64,000 bases of DNA from NCBI GenBank assembly GCA_963925735.1, contig CAWUUH010000003.1, positions 41,147 to 105,146 on the forward strand, written 5' to 3'. The position numbers were made by a program, and so were the translations under genes. The notes under the pieces were generated by a model. It saw nothing but the letters and a program-made list of their open reading frames with translations. It had not been told where the DNA came from and searched no databases. This stretch comes from UBA4582 sp013204195 (GTDB lineage Bacteria; Pseudomonadota; Gammaproteobacteria; Pseudomonadales; Azotimanducaceae). This document shows positions 7,876 to 16,458 of this stretch, piece by piece. Positions within the stretch are counted from its first letter, which is position 1, and every line of letters begins with the position of its first letter.

Positions 7876-10269
7876 CTAAAAGCAGATCTCGGCGACCTCC
7901 TCATAGGTCTCAACAAAGTGGACTGTCAGACCCTTCGTCAGATAGTCTGGAATCTCATGGTAATCTCGCGCGTTGGCAGCCGGTAAAATCAGCTCTTTGA
8001 GGCTCGCGCGCCTGGCAGCTATCACCTTCTCTCGAATACCGCCGACAGGCAATACTCTACCCGTCAGGGTCAATTCGCCGGTCATAGCCAGGTCACGATT
8101 GATCTTTTTGTTGGTCGCCAGCGACAACAGCGCAGTGGCCATGGTTACCCCAGCACTGGGTCCATCTTTAGGGGTCGCGCCCTCAGGCACGTGCAGATGA
8201 ACAAAGGCCTCGTCGAAAAAATCCGGGCTCGCGCCCAGCTTCTCTAACCGACTTACCACAAAACTGTAGGCAATCTGAGCCGATTCCTGCATCACCTCAC
8301 CCAATTGCCCCGTCAGTTTGAAACCTCTGTTTTTGGTGTGGATAAGGGCAGCTTCAATCGCCAGCGTCGTCCCACCCATGGCCGTCCAAGCCAAGCCATT
8401 AATCACCCCCAAGCCACGCTGCGGGCGTTGCCGATGAAAATAAGGAGCCCCGAGATAACGCTCCACATCCTTGACCCCGATACGAATGACTGACTTGGCG
8501 TCGTCTAGCAACTCGACAATGGATTTGCGTACGATACGGCCCAATTGTTTATCCAACCCTCTAACGCCCGCCTCGCGCGCATAGCCATCCGCCACGGCTC
8601 TGATAGCGGCGTCAGAGATGCTGAGCTTAGCGGCTGGCACACCCGCCTTCTGCAATAGGCGTTTCCACAAATGGTGCTTGGCAATCACGACCTTTTCAGC
8701 GGTGAGATAGCCGGCGAGCCGAATAATTTCCATGCGATCTAACAGCGGCCCAGGAATTGTGTCGAGCTGGTTTGCCGTACAGATAAACAGGACTTTTGAC
8801 AGGTCAACTCGCAGATCGAGATAGTGATCAAGAAACTCGGCGTTCTGCTCCGGGTCAAGCACTTCCAACAGGGCCGAGGCTGGATCACCCTGAAATGACG
8901 CGCCGATCTTGTCGATTTCATCCAGCATGATGACTGGATTTGAGACCGCGACTTCCTTTAGCGATTGGATCAACTTGCCTGGCATCGCTCCAATATAAGT
9001 TCGGCGGTGGCCTTTAATTTCCGCTTCATCACGCATGCCACCCAAACTAAACCGATAGAACTTTCGACCCAGCGCATTGGCGATGGATTTACCAATTGAC
9101 GTTTTACCCACGCCTGGCGGACCAACCAACAACAGAATCGAACCTGCCATCTCACCGCGATAGGCGCCGACGGCAAGGAATTCGATAATGCGCTGTTTAA
9201 TATCCTCAAGACCGTCATGATCCTGATCGAGGGTACGCCTCGCCTGTTTCAAATCCAGTTGGTCATGACTCGTCACCCCCCAGGGTACAGAAGTTAGCCA
9301 ATCCAGATAATTACGAGTCACGGCATACTCGGCAGAAGCCGTTTCCAACACGCGAAGCTTTTCGATTTCCTCGTCGGCACGAGCCTGAACATGAGCCGGC
9401 ACCCCCAGTGCCTGCAACCGCTCAATAAACTTGTCGGCATCGGCTTGCCGGTCATCTTTGGTAATCCCCAGCTCCTTCTGAATCACCTTGAGCTGTTGGC
9501 GCAGAAAGAATGTTTTCTGTTGTTCGCTAACCTGCTCATTGACCTGCATGGTGATCTTCGCCTGCAGCCGGGCTATTTCAAGTTCCTTGCGCAGTAATAG
9601 CAGCACTTTTTCCATGCGCTCCAGTAGCGGCAAGGTCTCCAATATATCCTGCATATCTTCCGCGGAGGCAGAGGTAATCGCAGCCGCGAAGTCAGCCAGC
9701 GGGCCTGGCTCGTTAGGGTTGAAATAATTCAGGTATTGCTTGAGCTCTTCGTTATACAGCGGATTGAGGGTCATTAATTCCTTGATGATGTCGATCAGCG
9801 CCATCGCATAGGCGCGTAATTGACTCTCATCGGCCACCACTGGTGATTCCAAATATTCGACCCGAACAATGAATGGCGGTATTTTTCGAATCCATTCCTT
9901 AATCCGAAAACGCCGTACTCCCTGAGCAATAAACTGCAGCTTACCTTTGACCTCCTGCAGTCGATGAATACGCGCGACACAACCAATCTCGCGAACATCT
10001 TCCGGTCGTGGGACACCACTGCCGTCGACAATGGGCGCATAGCTCATGGCAATGAGTTTGTGTGCGGTTTCTGCGACACGCTTTATGCCATCACCCCAGG
10101 GCTCGCCTTCAACCACAATCGGTTGAACCAATACCGGAAAGTAAGGCTCTGATGTCAGTGGAATAAGTTGTAGCGTGTCAGGCAGTACCTCGTCGGGGCG
10201 CGCCAGTAGATATTTCGGCTTTTTATTGCGGGGAATAAATTCAACTTGTTCTTTGTTTTCTTCGCTCAT
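7876..10269 (-). CDS. lon: ATP-dependent Lon protease
   Basis: 797-aa AAA+ serine protease of the cytoplasm. It has an N-terminal LON substrate-binding domain (about 30-235), a coiled linker, an AAA+ module with Walker A GPPGVGKTS and Walker B VIMLDEIDK, and a C-terminal S16 protease domain with catalytic Ser705 in PKDGPSAG and Lys748 in GGIREKVIAA (43 apart, as in E. coli). The N-terminus (R-P-D-E-V-L-P-D-T-L-Q-L-I-P-L) differs from E. coli Lon and the usual clpX/hupB neighbours are absent. It may be a second, AsrA-like Lon paralogue rather than the housekeeping enzyme; that is inference from context. Confidence 0.95.
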   Translation of the reverse strand: MSEENKEQVEFIPRNKKPKYLLARPDEVLPDTLQLIPLTSEPYFPVLVQPIVVEGEPWGDGIKRVAETAHKLIAMSYAPIVDGSGVPRPEDVREIGCVARIHRLQEVKGKLQFIAQGVRRFRIKEWIRKIPPFIVRVEYLESPVVADESQLRAYAMALIDIIKELMTLNPLYNEELKQYLNYFNPNEPGPLADFAAAITSASAEDMQDILETLPLLERMEKVLLLLRKELEIARLQAKITMQVNEQVSEQQKTFFLRQQLKVIQKELGITKDDRQADADKFIERLQALGVPAHVQARADEEIEKLRVLETASAEYAVTRNYLDWLTSVPWGVTSHDQLDLKQARRTLDQDHDGLEDIKQRIIEFLAVGAYRGEMAGSILLLVGPPGVGKTSIGKSIANALGRKFYRFSLGGMRDEAEIKGHRRTYIGAMPGKLIQSLKEVAVSNPVIMLDEIDKIGASFQGDPASALLEVLDPEQNAEFLDHYLDLRVDLSKVLFICTANQLDTIPGPLLDRMEIIRLAGYLTAEKVVIAKHHLWKRLLQKAGVPAAKLSISDAAIRAVADGYAREAGVRGLDKQLGRIVRKSIVELLDDAKSVIRIGVKDVERYLGAPYFHRQRPQRGLGVINGLAWTAMGGTTLAIEAALIHTKNRGFKLTGQLGEVMQESAQIAYSFVVSRLEKLGASPDFFDEAFVHLHVPEGATPKDGPSAGVTMATALLSLATNKKINRDLAMTGELTLTGRVLPVGGIREKVIAARRASLKELILPAANARDYHEIPDYLTKGLTVHFVETYEEVAEICF

Positions 10270-10301
10270 AGGGGGCGCACTCGATAGGGGCTAAAACCAA
10301 A

Positions 10302-10329
10302 TTGTTGGGTCAAACCTAGTCGATTCAAG
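10302..10329 (-). promoter_or_regulatory. possible heat-shock (sigma32-type) promoter of lon
   Basis: On the minus strand CTTGAAT (10329-10323) is followed after 13 bases by CCCAACAA (10309-10302). The -35 half is near the sigma32 consensus CTTGAAA, while the -10 half only partly fits CCCCATNT. It lies about 35 bases upstream of the lon ATG, and lon is a classic heat-shock gene, which is the main reason to list it. Confidence 0.3.
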
Positions 10330-10482
10330 AGTCCGCCTATGCCAACTCAGCAACCGAAAGATCGAGCACCCAGCGTTAAAATGGAAGCTCGTCGGCCTAT
10401 AGAAAAGTTTGTCCGGCGTGACTGCACTATTCTAGGAAAATCAGGCTAGAATCGATTATCTGCCAAGTCTATCGAAGGGCCC

Positions 10483-11631
10483 ATGACCACTGTCACTTGT
10501 ATTGAAGATCTCCGGGTTTTATACGAAAAACGCGTTCCTCGAATGTTTTACGATTACGCAGAGTCCGGTTCATGGACCGAGTCCACACTCCGCGACAACG
10601 TCGATGCTTTCGCTCGAATCAAACTCAGACAAAAAGTCCTGGTCAACATCGCCAACCGTTCTCTCGCCAGCACCATGGCTGGGCAGGCGGTCACTATGCC
10701 AGTGGCTTTAGCGCCCACAGGCTTGACCGGGATGCAACACGCCGACGGTGAAATCTTGGCTGCTCGAGCTGCTGAGAAGTTTGGTGTACCCTTCTGCCTG
10801 TCGACCATGAGTATCTGCTCCATCGAAGATGTCGCGGACCAAGTCACTCAGCCCTTCTGGTTTCAGCTCTATGTGATGCGCGACCGAGACTATATCACTC
10901 GACTGATCCAGCGGGCGAAGGCCGCCCAGTGCTCCGCCCTAGTACTTACCCTAGACCTGCAAATCATGGGACAAAGACATAAAGACATAAAAAATGGACT
11001 TTCCACACCCCCCAAGATGACCTTGAAAAATATCGCGAATATAGCAACCAAACCTCGCTGGGCCATGGGGATGCTGCGGACTCGAAGGCACAATTTCGGC
11101 AATATCGTTGGCCATGTATCCGGCGTCGACAACATGGGGAGTCTGAGTCAATGGACGACGAGCCAATTCGACCCCAGCTTGAGCTGGGAAGACGTCGCAT
11201 GGGTCAAAGAGCAATGGGGCGGCAAGCTGATTCTGAAAGGCGTTATGGATCCTGAAGATGCTTATATGGCCGTTAAGAGTGGCGCCGATGCGTTGATTGT
11301 CTCCAACCATGGCGGTCGACAACTCGACGGCGCACCCGCAGCTATCGATGCCCTGCCAGGCATCGTTGCTGCGGTTGGCGACGCGATTGAGATATGGATG
11401 GACGGTGGTATTCGTAGCGGTCAGGATGTCTTCAAAGCCATCGCCCTCGGTGCTAAAGGCACCCTGATTGGCCGAGCATTCCTTTATGGATTGGGTGCCA
11501 TGGGTGAAGCCGGAGTCACTCGCTGTTTGCAAATCATTGAACAAGAACTGGATCTGACGATGGCGTTCAGTGGCTTGAGCGACATCAATGACGTTGACGA
11601 GAAGGTCATTTGGGCACCCGGTACCCGCTGA
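10483..11631 (+). CDS. FMN-dependent L-2-hydroxyacid dehydrogenase (L-lactate dehydrogenase type)
   Basis: 382 aa, a full-length member of the glycolate oxidase / lactate dehydrogenase / mandelate dehydrogenase flavoprotein family that oxidises 2-hydroxyacids to 2-oxoacids. Visible are the N-terminal P-R-M-F-Y-D-Y segment, the FMN-contacting APTG and WFQLY motifs, and the active-site block SNHGGRQLDG, which holds the catalytic His and substrate-binding Arg. DGGIRSGQDVFKA and IGRAFLYG close the barrel. The family cannot be split by substrate from sequence alone; LldD-like L-lactate oxidation is most likely. A membrane-protein gene starts 3 bp after its stop and is probably co-translated. Confidence 0.88.
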   Translation: MTTVTCIEDLRVLYEKRVPRMFYDYAESGSWTESTLRDNVDAFARIKLRQKVLVNIANRSLASTMAGQAVTMPVALAPTGLTGMQHADGEILAARAAEKFGVPFCLSTMSICSIEDVADQVTQPFWFQLYVMRDRDYITRLIQRAKAAQCSALVLTLDLQIMGQRHKDIKNGLSTPPKMTLKNIANIATKPRWAMGMLRTRRHNFGNIVGHVSGVDNMGSLSQWTTSQFDPSLSWEDVAWVKEQWGGKLILKGVMDPEDAYMAVKSGADALIVSNHGGRQLDGAPAAIDALPGIVAAVGDAIEIWMDGGIRSGQDVFKAIALGAKGTLIGRAFLYGLGAMGEAGVTRCLQIIEQELDLTMAFSGLSDINDVDEKVIWAPGTR

Positions 11632-11634
11632 ACC

Positions 11635-12465
11635 ATGCCAGCCATGATTCACCAACGCAGTCAAAAACCAGGACGAGTCGCGGTACTCTTCGCCGTCACT
11701 GGCGCGCTGCTGTTGCTCACCTTGACTTGGATACCCAATATTGACGCCGCGGCGAACCAGTATCTGAGTGACGCACTAAGCAGTCATTTACTGGTCTACG
11801 CCAGCGCCAGAACGATTAACGCGATCATTTCAGTGATTGCCTCCATAGAAGTCAGTCTCAACTTCGGTGCAGGCGTCGCGCTGCAACCCGGTGAGGCGCT
11901 CGACCCCTTAAATGACTTGATCGAGCGGTTTTCAGGTTTTGTACTCTATGGACTCGCGGCCCTTGGATTACAACAGGTTGTGTTAGTTGCCGCCGGCAGC
12001 GTCGCCGCCAAGGTGCTGACTAGCTGCGCTGTGATTGGCGCTCTAACTGCTTATCTATGGCGCAGCCCATTACCTGCCTGGCTACTACGCTTGCTGCTCC
12101 TGCTGATGTTAGTCCGATTCGTTTTTGTCTTGCAAGTCGGTTTGAGCTGGGGACTCGACAAGCTCTATTTTGACACGGAACAAGAGCAAGCTTTGGCCTC
12201 TCTGAATCTGGTCAAAGATCATTTGCACGATCTGCGCAACAGCTATATGCAGTCGATTAATGCCAACGGATTTTTCGGTGGCACCTGGCAAGCGGCTCAA
12301 GCGCTTATCGGCAGTGACGAACAGCAAAGCCTGACTGACATTGCCGCTACCGCTATTATCCGCTTGCTCGTCATCCTGCTGTTACAAAGCCTGCTGCTGC
12401 CGTTGGTGTTTATCTGGCTGACCTGGCAGATCATCAAATCTACCCTCAACAGACCGACCAATTAA
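11635..12465 (+). CDS. multi-pass membrane protein of unknown function, coupled to the hydroxyacid dehydrogenase
   Basis: 276 aa with about five hydrophobic segments: near 18-33, 95-120, 125-142, 147-168 and a C-terminal helix pair after 235. The soluble loop around residues 175-235 carries a charged helix (D-T-E-Q-E-Q-A-L-A-S-L). ATG starts exist at 11635 and 11644. The 3-bp gap to the upstream gene implies translational coupling. I do not recognise a named family. A membrane anchor or transport partner of the dehydrogenase would fit the context but is not shown by any motif. Confidence 0.7.
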   Translation: MPAMIHQRSQKPGRVAVLFAVTGALLLLTLTWIPNIDAAANQYLSDALSSHLLVYASARTINAIISVIASIEVSLNFGAGVALQPGEALDPLNDLIERFSGFVLYGLAALGLQQVVLVAAGSVAAKVLTSCAVIGALTAYLWRSPLPAWLLRLLLLLMLVRFVFVLQVGLSWGLDKLYFDTEQEQALASLNLVKDHLHDLRNSYMQSINANGFFGGTWQAAQALIGSDEQQSLTDIAATAIIRLLVILLLQSLLLPLVFIWLTWQIIKSTLNRPTN

Positions 12466-12480
12466 GCCGCCGCAGCGGCT
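12465..12480. terminator. small hairpin between convergent genes
   Basis: AGCCGC-CGCA-GCGGCT, a 6-bp GC-rich stem filling the gap between the stop codons of the membrane-protein gene (+) and djlA (-). It has no T-run and could only be a weak bidirectional terminator. Confidence 0.35.
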
Positions 12481-13229
12481 CAACTCGCCAGCCGCTTGTG
12501 CTTTTCGATCACATCGAAAGCATTCTGAATTTCCTTGAACTTTTCCTCAGCCACCGATGCCAGCTCAGGTGACATACCATTCGCCAAAACCCGGTCCGGG
12601 TGATACTCCATGGCTAATTTTCGGTAATTCGCTTTAATCGCTTTCAACTCGTCAGTGGGTTTACAGCCCAAGATCTGGAAGCACCGACTCAGATCGTTAT
12701 TCGAGCCAGTAAAGCGGCTCTTGATCTGTTCGTAGTGGTTTTCCAGCTGAAAAATTCGAACAGCCTGCAGCAACAATTTTTCTTCGGCTGCATGCAAGGT
12801 GCCATCGGCATAGGCCACCAACAACAGCAGATCAACCAGCGACTCCTTGACCACTCGGACCGAGCCAAACTCTTGCTGAAATTGCTGAGCAAAGCTCTCG
12901 AAGGTCGCCTCTGAATCCTTGGCAGCGTTAAATATTTGAATCGCCAGCTTTCGCGCCTGCGCATCAAGGCGCAGATTCTCGCGCATCACTCGATCGATAA
13001 CATCCACTTCGGCTTGAGACACAAAGCCGTCGGCTTTCGCGAGCTTACCCAGCATCGAAAAGGTGGCAGCAAAATAGATACTTTGCTTATTTTCAATAGA
13101 ACTCATCAAGCCTCGACCTTGGGCCTTCGAATCGAATTGATGCCCCATGACCGCACCCATGACGCCACCCAATGGACCGCCAAGCACAAACCCAATACCA
13201 CCACCTAGGACTTTCCCCAACCAACTCAT
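12480..13229 (-). CDS. djlA: DjlA-type membrane-anchored J-domain co-chaperone
   Basis: 249 aa. The N-terminus is a glycine-rich hydrophobic segment (L-G-G-G-I-G-F-V-L-G-G-P-L-G-G) as in DjlA, whose anchor is an unusual glycine-rich helix. A TerB-like helical domain follows (about 50-165, with F-V-S-Q-A-E-V-D-V-I-D-R-V-M). The C-terminal J domain carries the HPD tripeptide in AMEYHPDRVL, which activates the ATPase of DnaK. It is the last gene of a three-gene minus-strand operon, and its ATG overlaps the stop of the hydrolase gene by 4 bp (ATGA). E. coli DjlA is tied to capsule regulation, which fits its location after a phosphomannomutase gene. Confidence 0.9.
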   Translation of the reverse strand: MSWLGKVLGGGIGFVLGGPLGGVMGAVMGHQFDSKAQGRGLMSSIENKQSIYFAATFSMLGKLAKADGFVSQAEVDVIDRVMRENLRLDAQARKLAIQIFNAAKDSEATFESFAQQFQQEFGSVRVVKESLVDLLLLVAYADGTLHAAEEKLLLQAVRIFQLENHYEQIKSRFTGSNNDLSRCFQILGCKPTDELKAIKANYRKLAMEYHPDRVLANGMSPELASVAEEKFKEIQNAFDVIEKHKRLAS

Positions 13230-14104
13230 GTGATGCTCCGATAAAAATCTACCATCGTGGCCAGCAGGATCGGCACGACACCGGCTGGTATATTATGCCC
13301 TAGACCTGCGATGACGTTGAGCTGACAACCGGCAATATGCTTTGCCGTGTCTTCACCTGCGGCAAGGGGTATTAACGGGTCGTCTGCGCCATGAATCACC
13401 AACACGGGTATTGTTATCTGCTCAAGCAGTCCCGTGCGATCACCGGTCGCCATCACCGCCGCCATTTGACGCGCAACGCCAGCCGGGTTGTGATTTCGAT
13501 CGAATCTTTTTTGGGCGATTGCCAAACGTTCTTCAAGGGTCTCGGGGTAGGCTGGACTACCACAAATCAGCAGGCCTTCCGCTGTCAGCGCAATCGCCGC
13601 CGCCTTACCGCCCGCCGGATCAGGGCTGGCGGTCAAGGACGCCTGGGCCGCCGGCGTCGCGCCTGGCAAGCCTCGGCGACTGCTTGATGACATCATGGAT
13701 ATCATGGATAGCAAGCGTGCTCCATGGGTGGCCGCAAGTACTTGGGCGATCATACCGCCCATAGAAATCCCCATAACATGCGCGCGCTGAATGCCAAGCG
13801 CATCCATTAGTCCGATGACATCATTCGCCATATCCTGCAGATCATAGGCCAGCGTCCCTCTATCGCCTCGAACGATGGCAGACAGGTCAGGCAATCCCGC
13901 CTGAGTAAAAGACTCGGACAAGCCCACGTCGCGATTATCGAAAACAACAACATGAAAGCCCTGCTCTACCAACCCGTCCAGCAAAACCTCTGGCCAATCG
14001 ATCAGTTGTGTACCCAAACCCCGCATCAATATCACAGTGGGCTGCTGTTGATCGCCGCGAGCCTCGTATTCTAGAGATATCTGATTCGCAACAACTTGAG
14101 TCAC
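13226..14104 (-). CDS. alpha/beta hydrolase
   Basis: 292-aa alpha/beta-fold hydrolase. The nucleophile elbow is GISMGGM, an acidic residue lies in IHGADDPLIP, and the histidine in AGLGHNIP, completing a Ser-Asp-His triad. F-D-N-R-D-V-G-L-S is the conserved strand-loop typical of haloperoxidase/esterase-like members. No signal peptide is seen. It overlaps manB (4 bp) on one side and djlA (4 bp) on the other, so the three are translated together. The substrate is unknown. Confidence 0.85.
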   Translation of the reverse strand: MTQVVANQISLEYEARGDQQQPTVILMRGLGTQLIDWPEVLLDGLVEQGFHVVVFDNRDVGLSESFTQAGLPDLSAIVRGDRGTLAYDLQDMANDVIGLMDALGIQRAHVMGISMGGMIAQVLAATHGARLLSMISMMSSSSRRGLPGATPAAQASLTASPDPAGGKAAAIALTAEGLLICGSPAYPETLEERLAIAQKRFDRNHNPAGVARQMAAVMATGDRTGLLEQITIPVLVIHGADDPLIPLAAGEDTAKHIAGCQLNVIAGLGHNIPAGVVPILLATMVDFYRSIT

Positions 14105-15462
14105 AGCGCCTCGCCTCCCATCAACGCCAGAAGTTCTGCGGTTTTGGTCTGCATCAAGTCGGTATCGCCTCGCGATTCTACGTTCAATCGAACCACCGGC
14201 TCTGTATTCGACATACGCACATTAAACCGCCATTGAGCAAATTCCATACTCAGCCCATCGGTGTGATCGGTGGAGATTGCGTCGGCGCCATAGTGCGCCT
14301 CGAGGGTTGCTAACACCGCGGCAGCATCATCGATGCGGCGATTGATTTCACCACTAGCGGGGAACGCCAACATGCGCTCATCCACCATTGCCGCGAGGCT
14401 CTTACCCCGACTCGACATCAAGCCCACCACCAATAGCCAAGGCACCATGCCACTGTCACAGTAGGCAAAATCCCGAAAATAATGATGGGCGCTCATCTCG
14501 CCACCGTAAACCGCATTCTCAAGTCGCATCCGCTCTTTGATAAAGGCATGGCCGGTCTTGCTGAGTATGGGTGTACCACCGCCGCGGTTGACGATATCAA
14601 TCGTATTCCAGGTCAACCGTGGGTCGTGCACGATCTTGCTACCGGGTTGTTGTTGCAGAAACGCTTCAGCAAGCAAGCCAACGATGTAGTAACCCTCAAT
14701 AAAACGCCCACTGGCATCAAAGAAAAAACAACGATCAAAGTCACCGTCCCAAGCGATACCCAGATCTGCACCATGCGCTAAGATGGCATCAATCGTGGGT
14801 TGACGATTAGCTTCCAACAGCGGGTTTGGCACACCGTTGGGGAAGTGCCCGTCAGCAACATGCTGCAGCTTGATGAACGTAAATGGCAGCGCTGCCTCTA
14901 ATAAATCAATCACCGCGCCGGCACCGCCATTACCACTGTTAACAACAATTTTAAGGGGCTTTATCGTCTCATTGTCGACGTAGGCAAGGAGTTTGTCTTT
15001 ATAGGCTGCACGATGTTCAAGTCGCGCCAGCTTGCCAATTCGCGTACTCGCGGGAAAGGCATTCTCCTCAGCCAAGCGTTGAATCTCAAACAGACCAGTA
15101 TCACCACTAATGGGTTTCGAATCCTCTCGCACCAGCTTCATACCATTATAGTCTTTGGGGTTATGGCTGGCGGTCACAACGATACCGCCGTCCATCTCAA
15201 AATGGGAGGTGGCAAAGTAGATTTCCTCAGTGCCACATTCACCGATATGGAAGACATCCACGCCACTGTCCAGCAAACCTTCAATCAGCGCATCACATAG
15301 AGACGGGCTAGACAGACGTATGTCGTGGCCCACCACAACCCGCTTGGGCTGCAGAAACGCTGCATAGGCACGACCGACGCGATAGGCGATAGACTCGTTC
15401 AGTTGGTCTGGAACACGCCCACGCAGGTCGTAGGCTTTAAAACACTGGATGGGGTCGGTCAC
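14101..15462 (-). CDS. manB: phosphomannomutase / phosphoglucomutase
   Basis: 453-aa alpha-D-phosphohexomutase interconverting hexose 6- and 1-phosphates, supplying GDP-mannose or UDP-glucose for cell-surface sugars. The phosphoserine loop is VVTASHNPKDYNGMK, the Mg-binding loop WDGDFDRCFFFD (same form as the CpsG/ManB branch), the sugar-specificity loop GEMSAHHYF, and the C-terminal phosphate-binding loop RMSNTEPVVRLNVESR. The start is a GTG at 15462; the nearby ATG at 15467 is out of frame. It is the first gene of the manB - hydrolase - djlA operon. Confidence 0.92.
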   Translation of the reverse strand: MTDPIQCFKAYDLRGRVPDQLNESIAYRVGRAYAAFLQPKRVVVGHDIRLSSPSLCDALIEGLLDSGVDVFHIGECGTEEIYFATSHFEMDGGIVVTASHNPKDYNGMKLVREDSKPISGDTGLFEIQRLAEENAFPASTRIGKLARLEHRAAYKDKLLAYVDNETIKPLKIVVNSGNGGAGAVIDLLEAALPFTFIKLQHVADGHFPNGVPNPLLEANRQPTIDAILAHGADLGIAWDGDFDRCFFFDASGRFIEGYYIVGLLAEAFLQQQPGSKIVHDPRLTWNTIDIVNRGGGTPILSKTGHAFIKERMRLENAVYGGEMSAHHYFRDFAYCDSGMVPWLLVVGLMSSRGKSLAAMVDERMLAFPASGEINRRIDDAAAVLATLEAHYGADAISTDHTDGLSMEFAQWRFNVRMSNTEPVVRLNVESRGDTDLMQTKTAELLALMGGEAL

Positions 15463-15607
15463 GGCATTTTCCGTCTAACGTAAAAGCCGCAGTCTACCAC
15501 TTTAGATTGTCTTGACCCACGTCTATCCCGACAAAAACAACCTTCCTGAGGCGGAAAACAGGGCCTGCAAGCACACTTTTGCCGCTTGAAGGCCGGCGAC
15601 CAGGTGC

Positions 15608-16363
15608 CTAGAGTCGATAACTTTTGAGGTTAACACCCAGCGCTAAATCAGTTTTCAGGCTGGTTAACTCTCGGCAACACCGGGCTGACTCAGCGTCGGC
15701 CTGAACCCTGGCAACCAAAGGATCACTGGCCTCCGCCGCCAATATGGCAGCGAGTGAATCATAGGTGCGCAACAATGCAATCGCGGTCTTCTTCCCGACC
15801 CTCGGCACCCCTTTGATACTGTTGGTAGGATCACCCGCCAACGCCCAAAAATCTGCCAGCTGGTCAATGCGCAGCGCAAACCTGGCTTGTACGTCTGCCG
15901 GTGAAACAAAGCATTGCTCAAAGTGATGATAGACCTGTACCTGATCGCTCAGCAGCGGCAAAAAACCCTTGTCAGTGGACAGAATCACCACCTGCCCGCC
16001 ACTGCCAGCGATACCCTGGGCTAGCGTCCCAATCACATCGTCGGCCTCCAGATGTGGTTGCTCCAGACTAGCCACCCCAAGACTCGCAAAGACCGACTTA
16101 AAATCATCCAGATGTGCCATGAGCATCTCTGGCGTCGGCGCTCGACCCGCTTTGTAACCGGGATAGCGGCTATGGCGCCAGGTAGTTTCGTGACTGTCCA
16201 CCACTGAGATTGCATGGCTTGGTTGGTGCTGGCGCAAAGCCTTCTCTAGAGACCGGCGACTCGCCTCGACAATCATCTCGATGGACTCACTACGGGCCTG
16301 CCCGGCCTCGTAGATGCGCCGTATCAGATTGAACGTATCGATGAGCAGTACCTTGATCGACAC
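15608..16363 (-). CDS. xni: 5'-3' exonuclease / flap endonuclease, Xni (ExoIX) type
   Basis: A free-standing 5'-nuclease-domain protein (251 aa) without a polymerase domain, expected to cut 5' flaps. The GTG at 16363 is chosen over the upstream TTG at 16387 because AGGAG sits 8 bases before it and the protein then starts directly on the beta-strand V-L-L-I-D-T-F-N-L. Metal-site acids appear in LLIDTFN, E-A-D-D-V-I-G and S-T-D-K-G. The last has Gly where polymerase-type nucleases have Asp, as in E. coli Xni. The helix-hairpin-helix is G-V-P-R-V-G-K-K-T-A. S-R-Y-P-G-Y-K-A-G-R is the helical-arch basic motif. Confidence 0.85.
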   Translation of the reverse strand: MSIKVLLIDTFNLIRRIYEAGQARSESIEMIVEASRRSLEKALRQHQPSHAISVVDSHETTWRHSRYPGYKAGRAPTPEMLMAHLDDFKSVFASLGVASLEQPHLEADDVIGTLAQGIAGSGGQVVILSTDKGFLPLLSDQVQVYHHFEQCFVSPADVQARFALRIDQLADFWALAGDPTNSIKGVPRVGKKTAIALLRTYDSLAAILAAEASDPLVARVQADAESARCCRELTSLKTDLALGVNLKSYRL

Positions 16364-16458
16364 TGTAAGGCTCCTGGTGATAGGCAACCCATGGTCTGGT
16401 TGCGATTGATTTGCAGCTTAGCATGCCGGTGGGTCCAGGCAACTGCTATGCTGCCTCC

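Noticed and set aside
14740..14760. Changed Mg loop in manB (GDFDR instead of GDGDR)
   Set aside because: The Phe form is normal in the CpsG/ManB branch, so it is not an anomaly.
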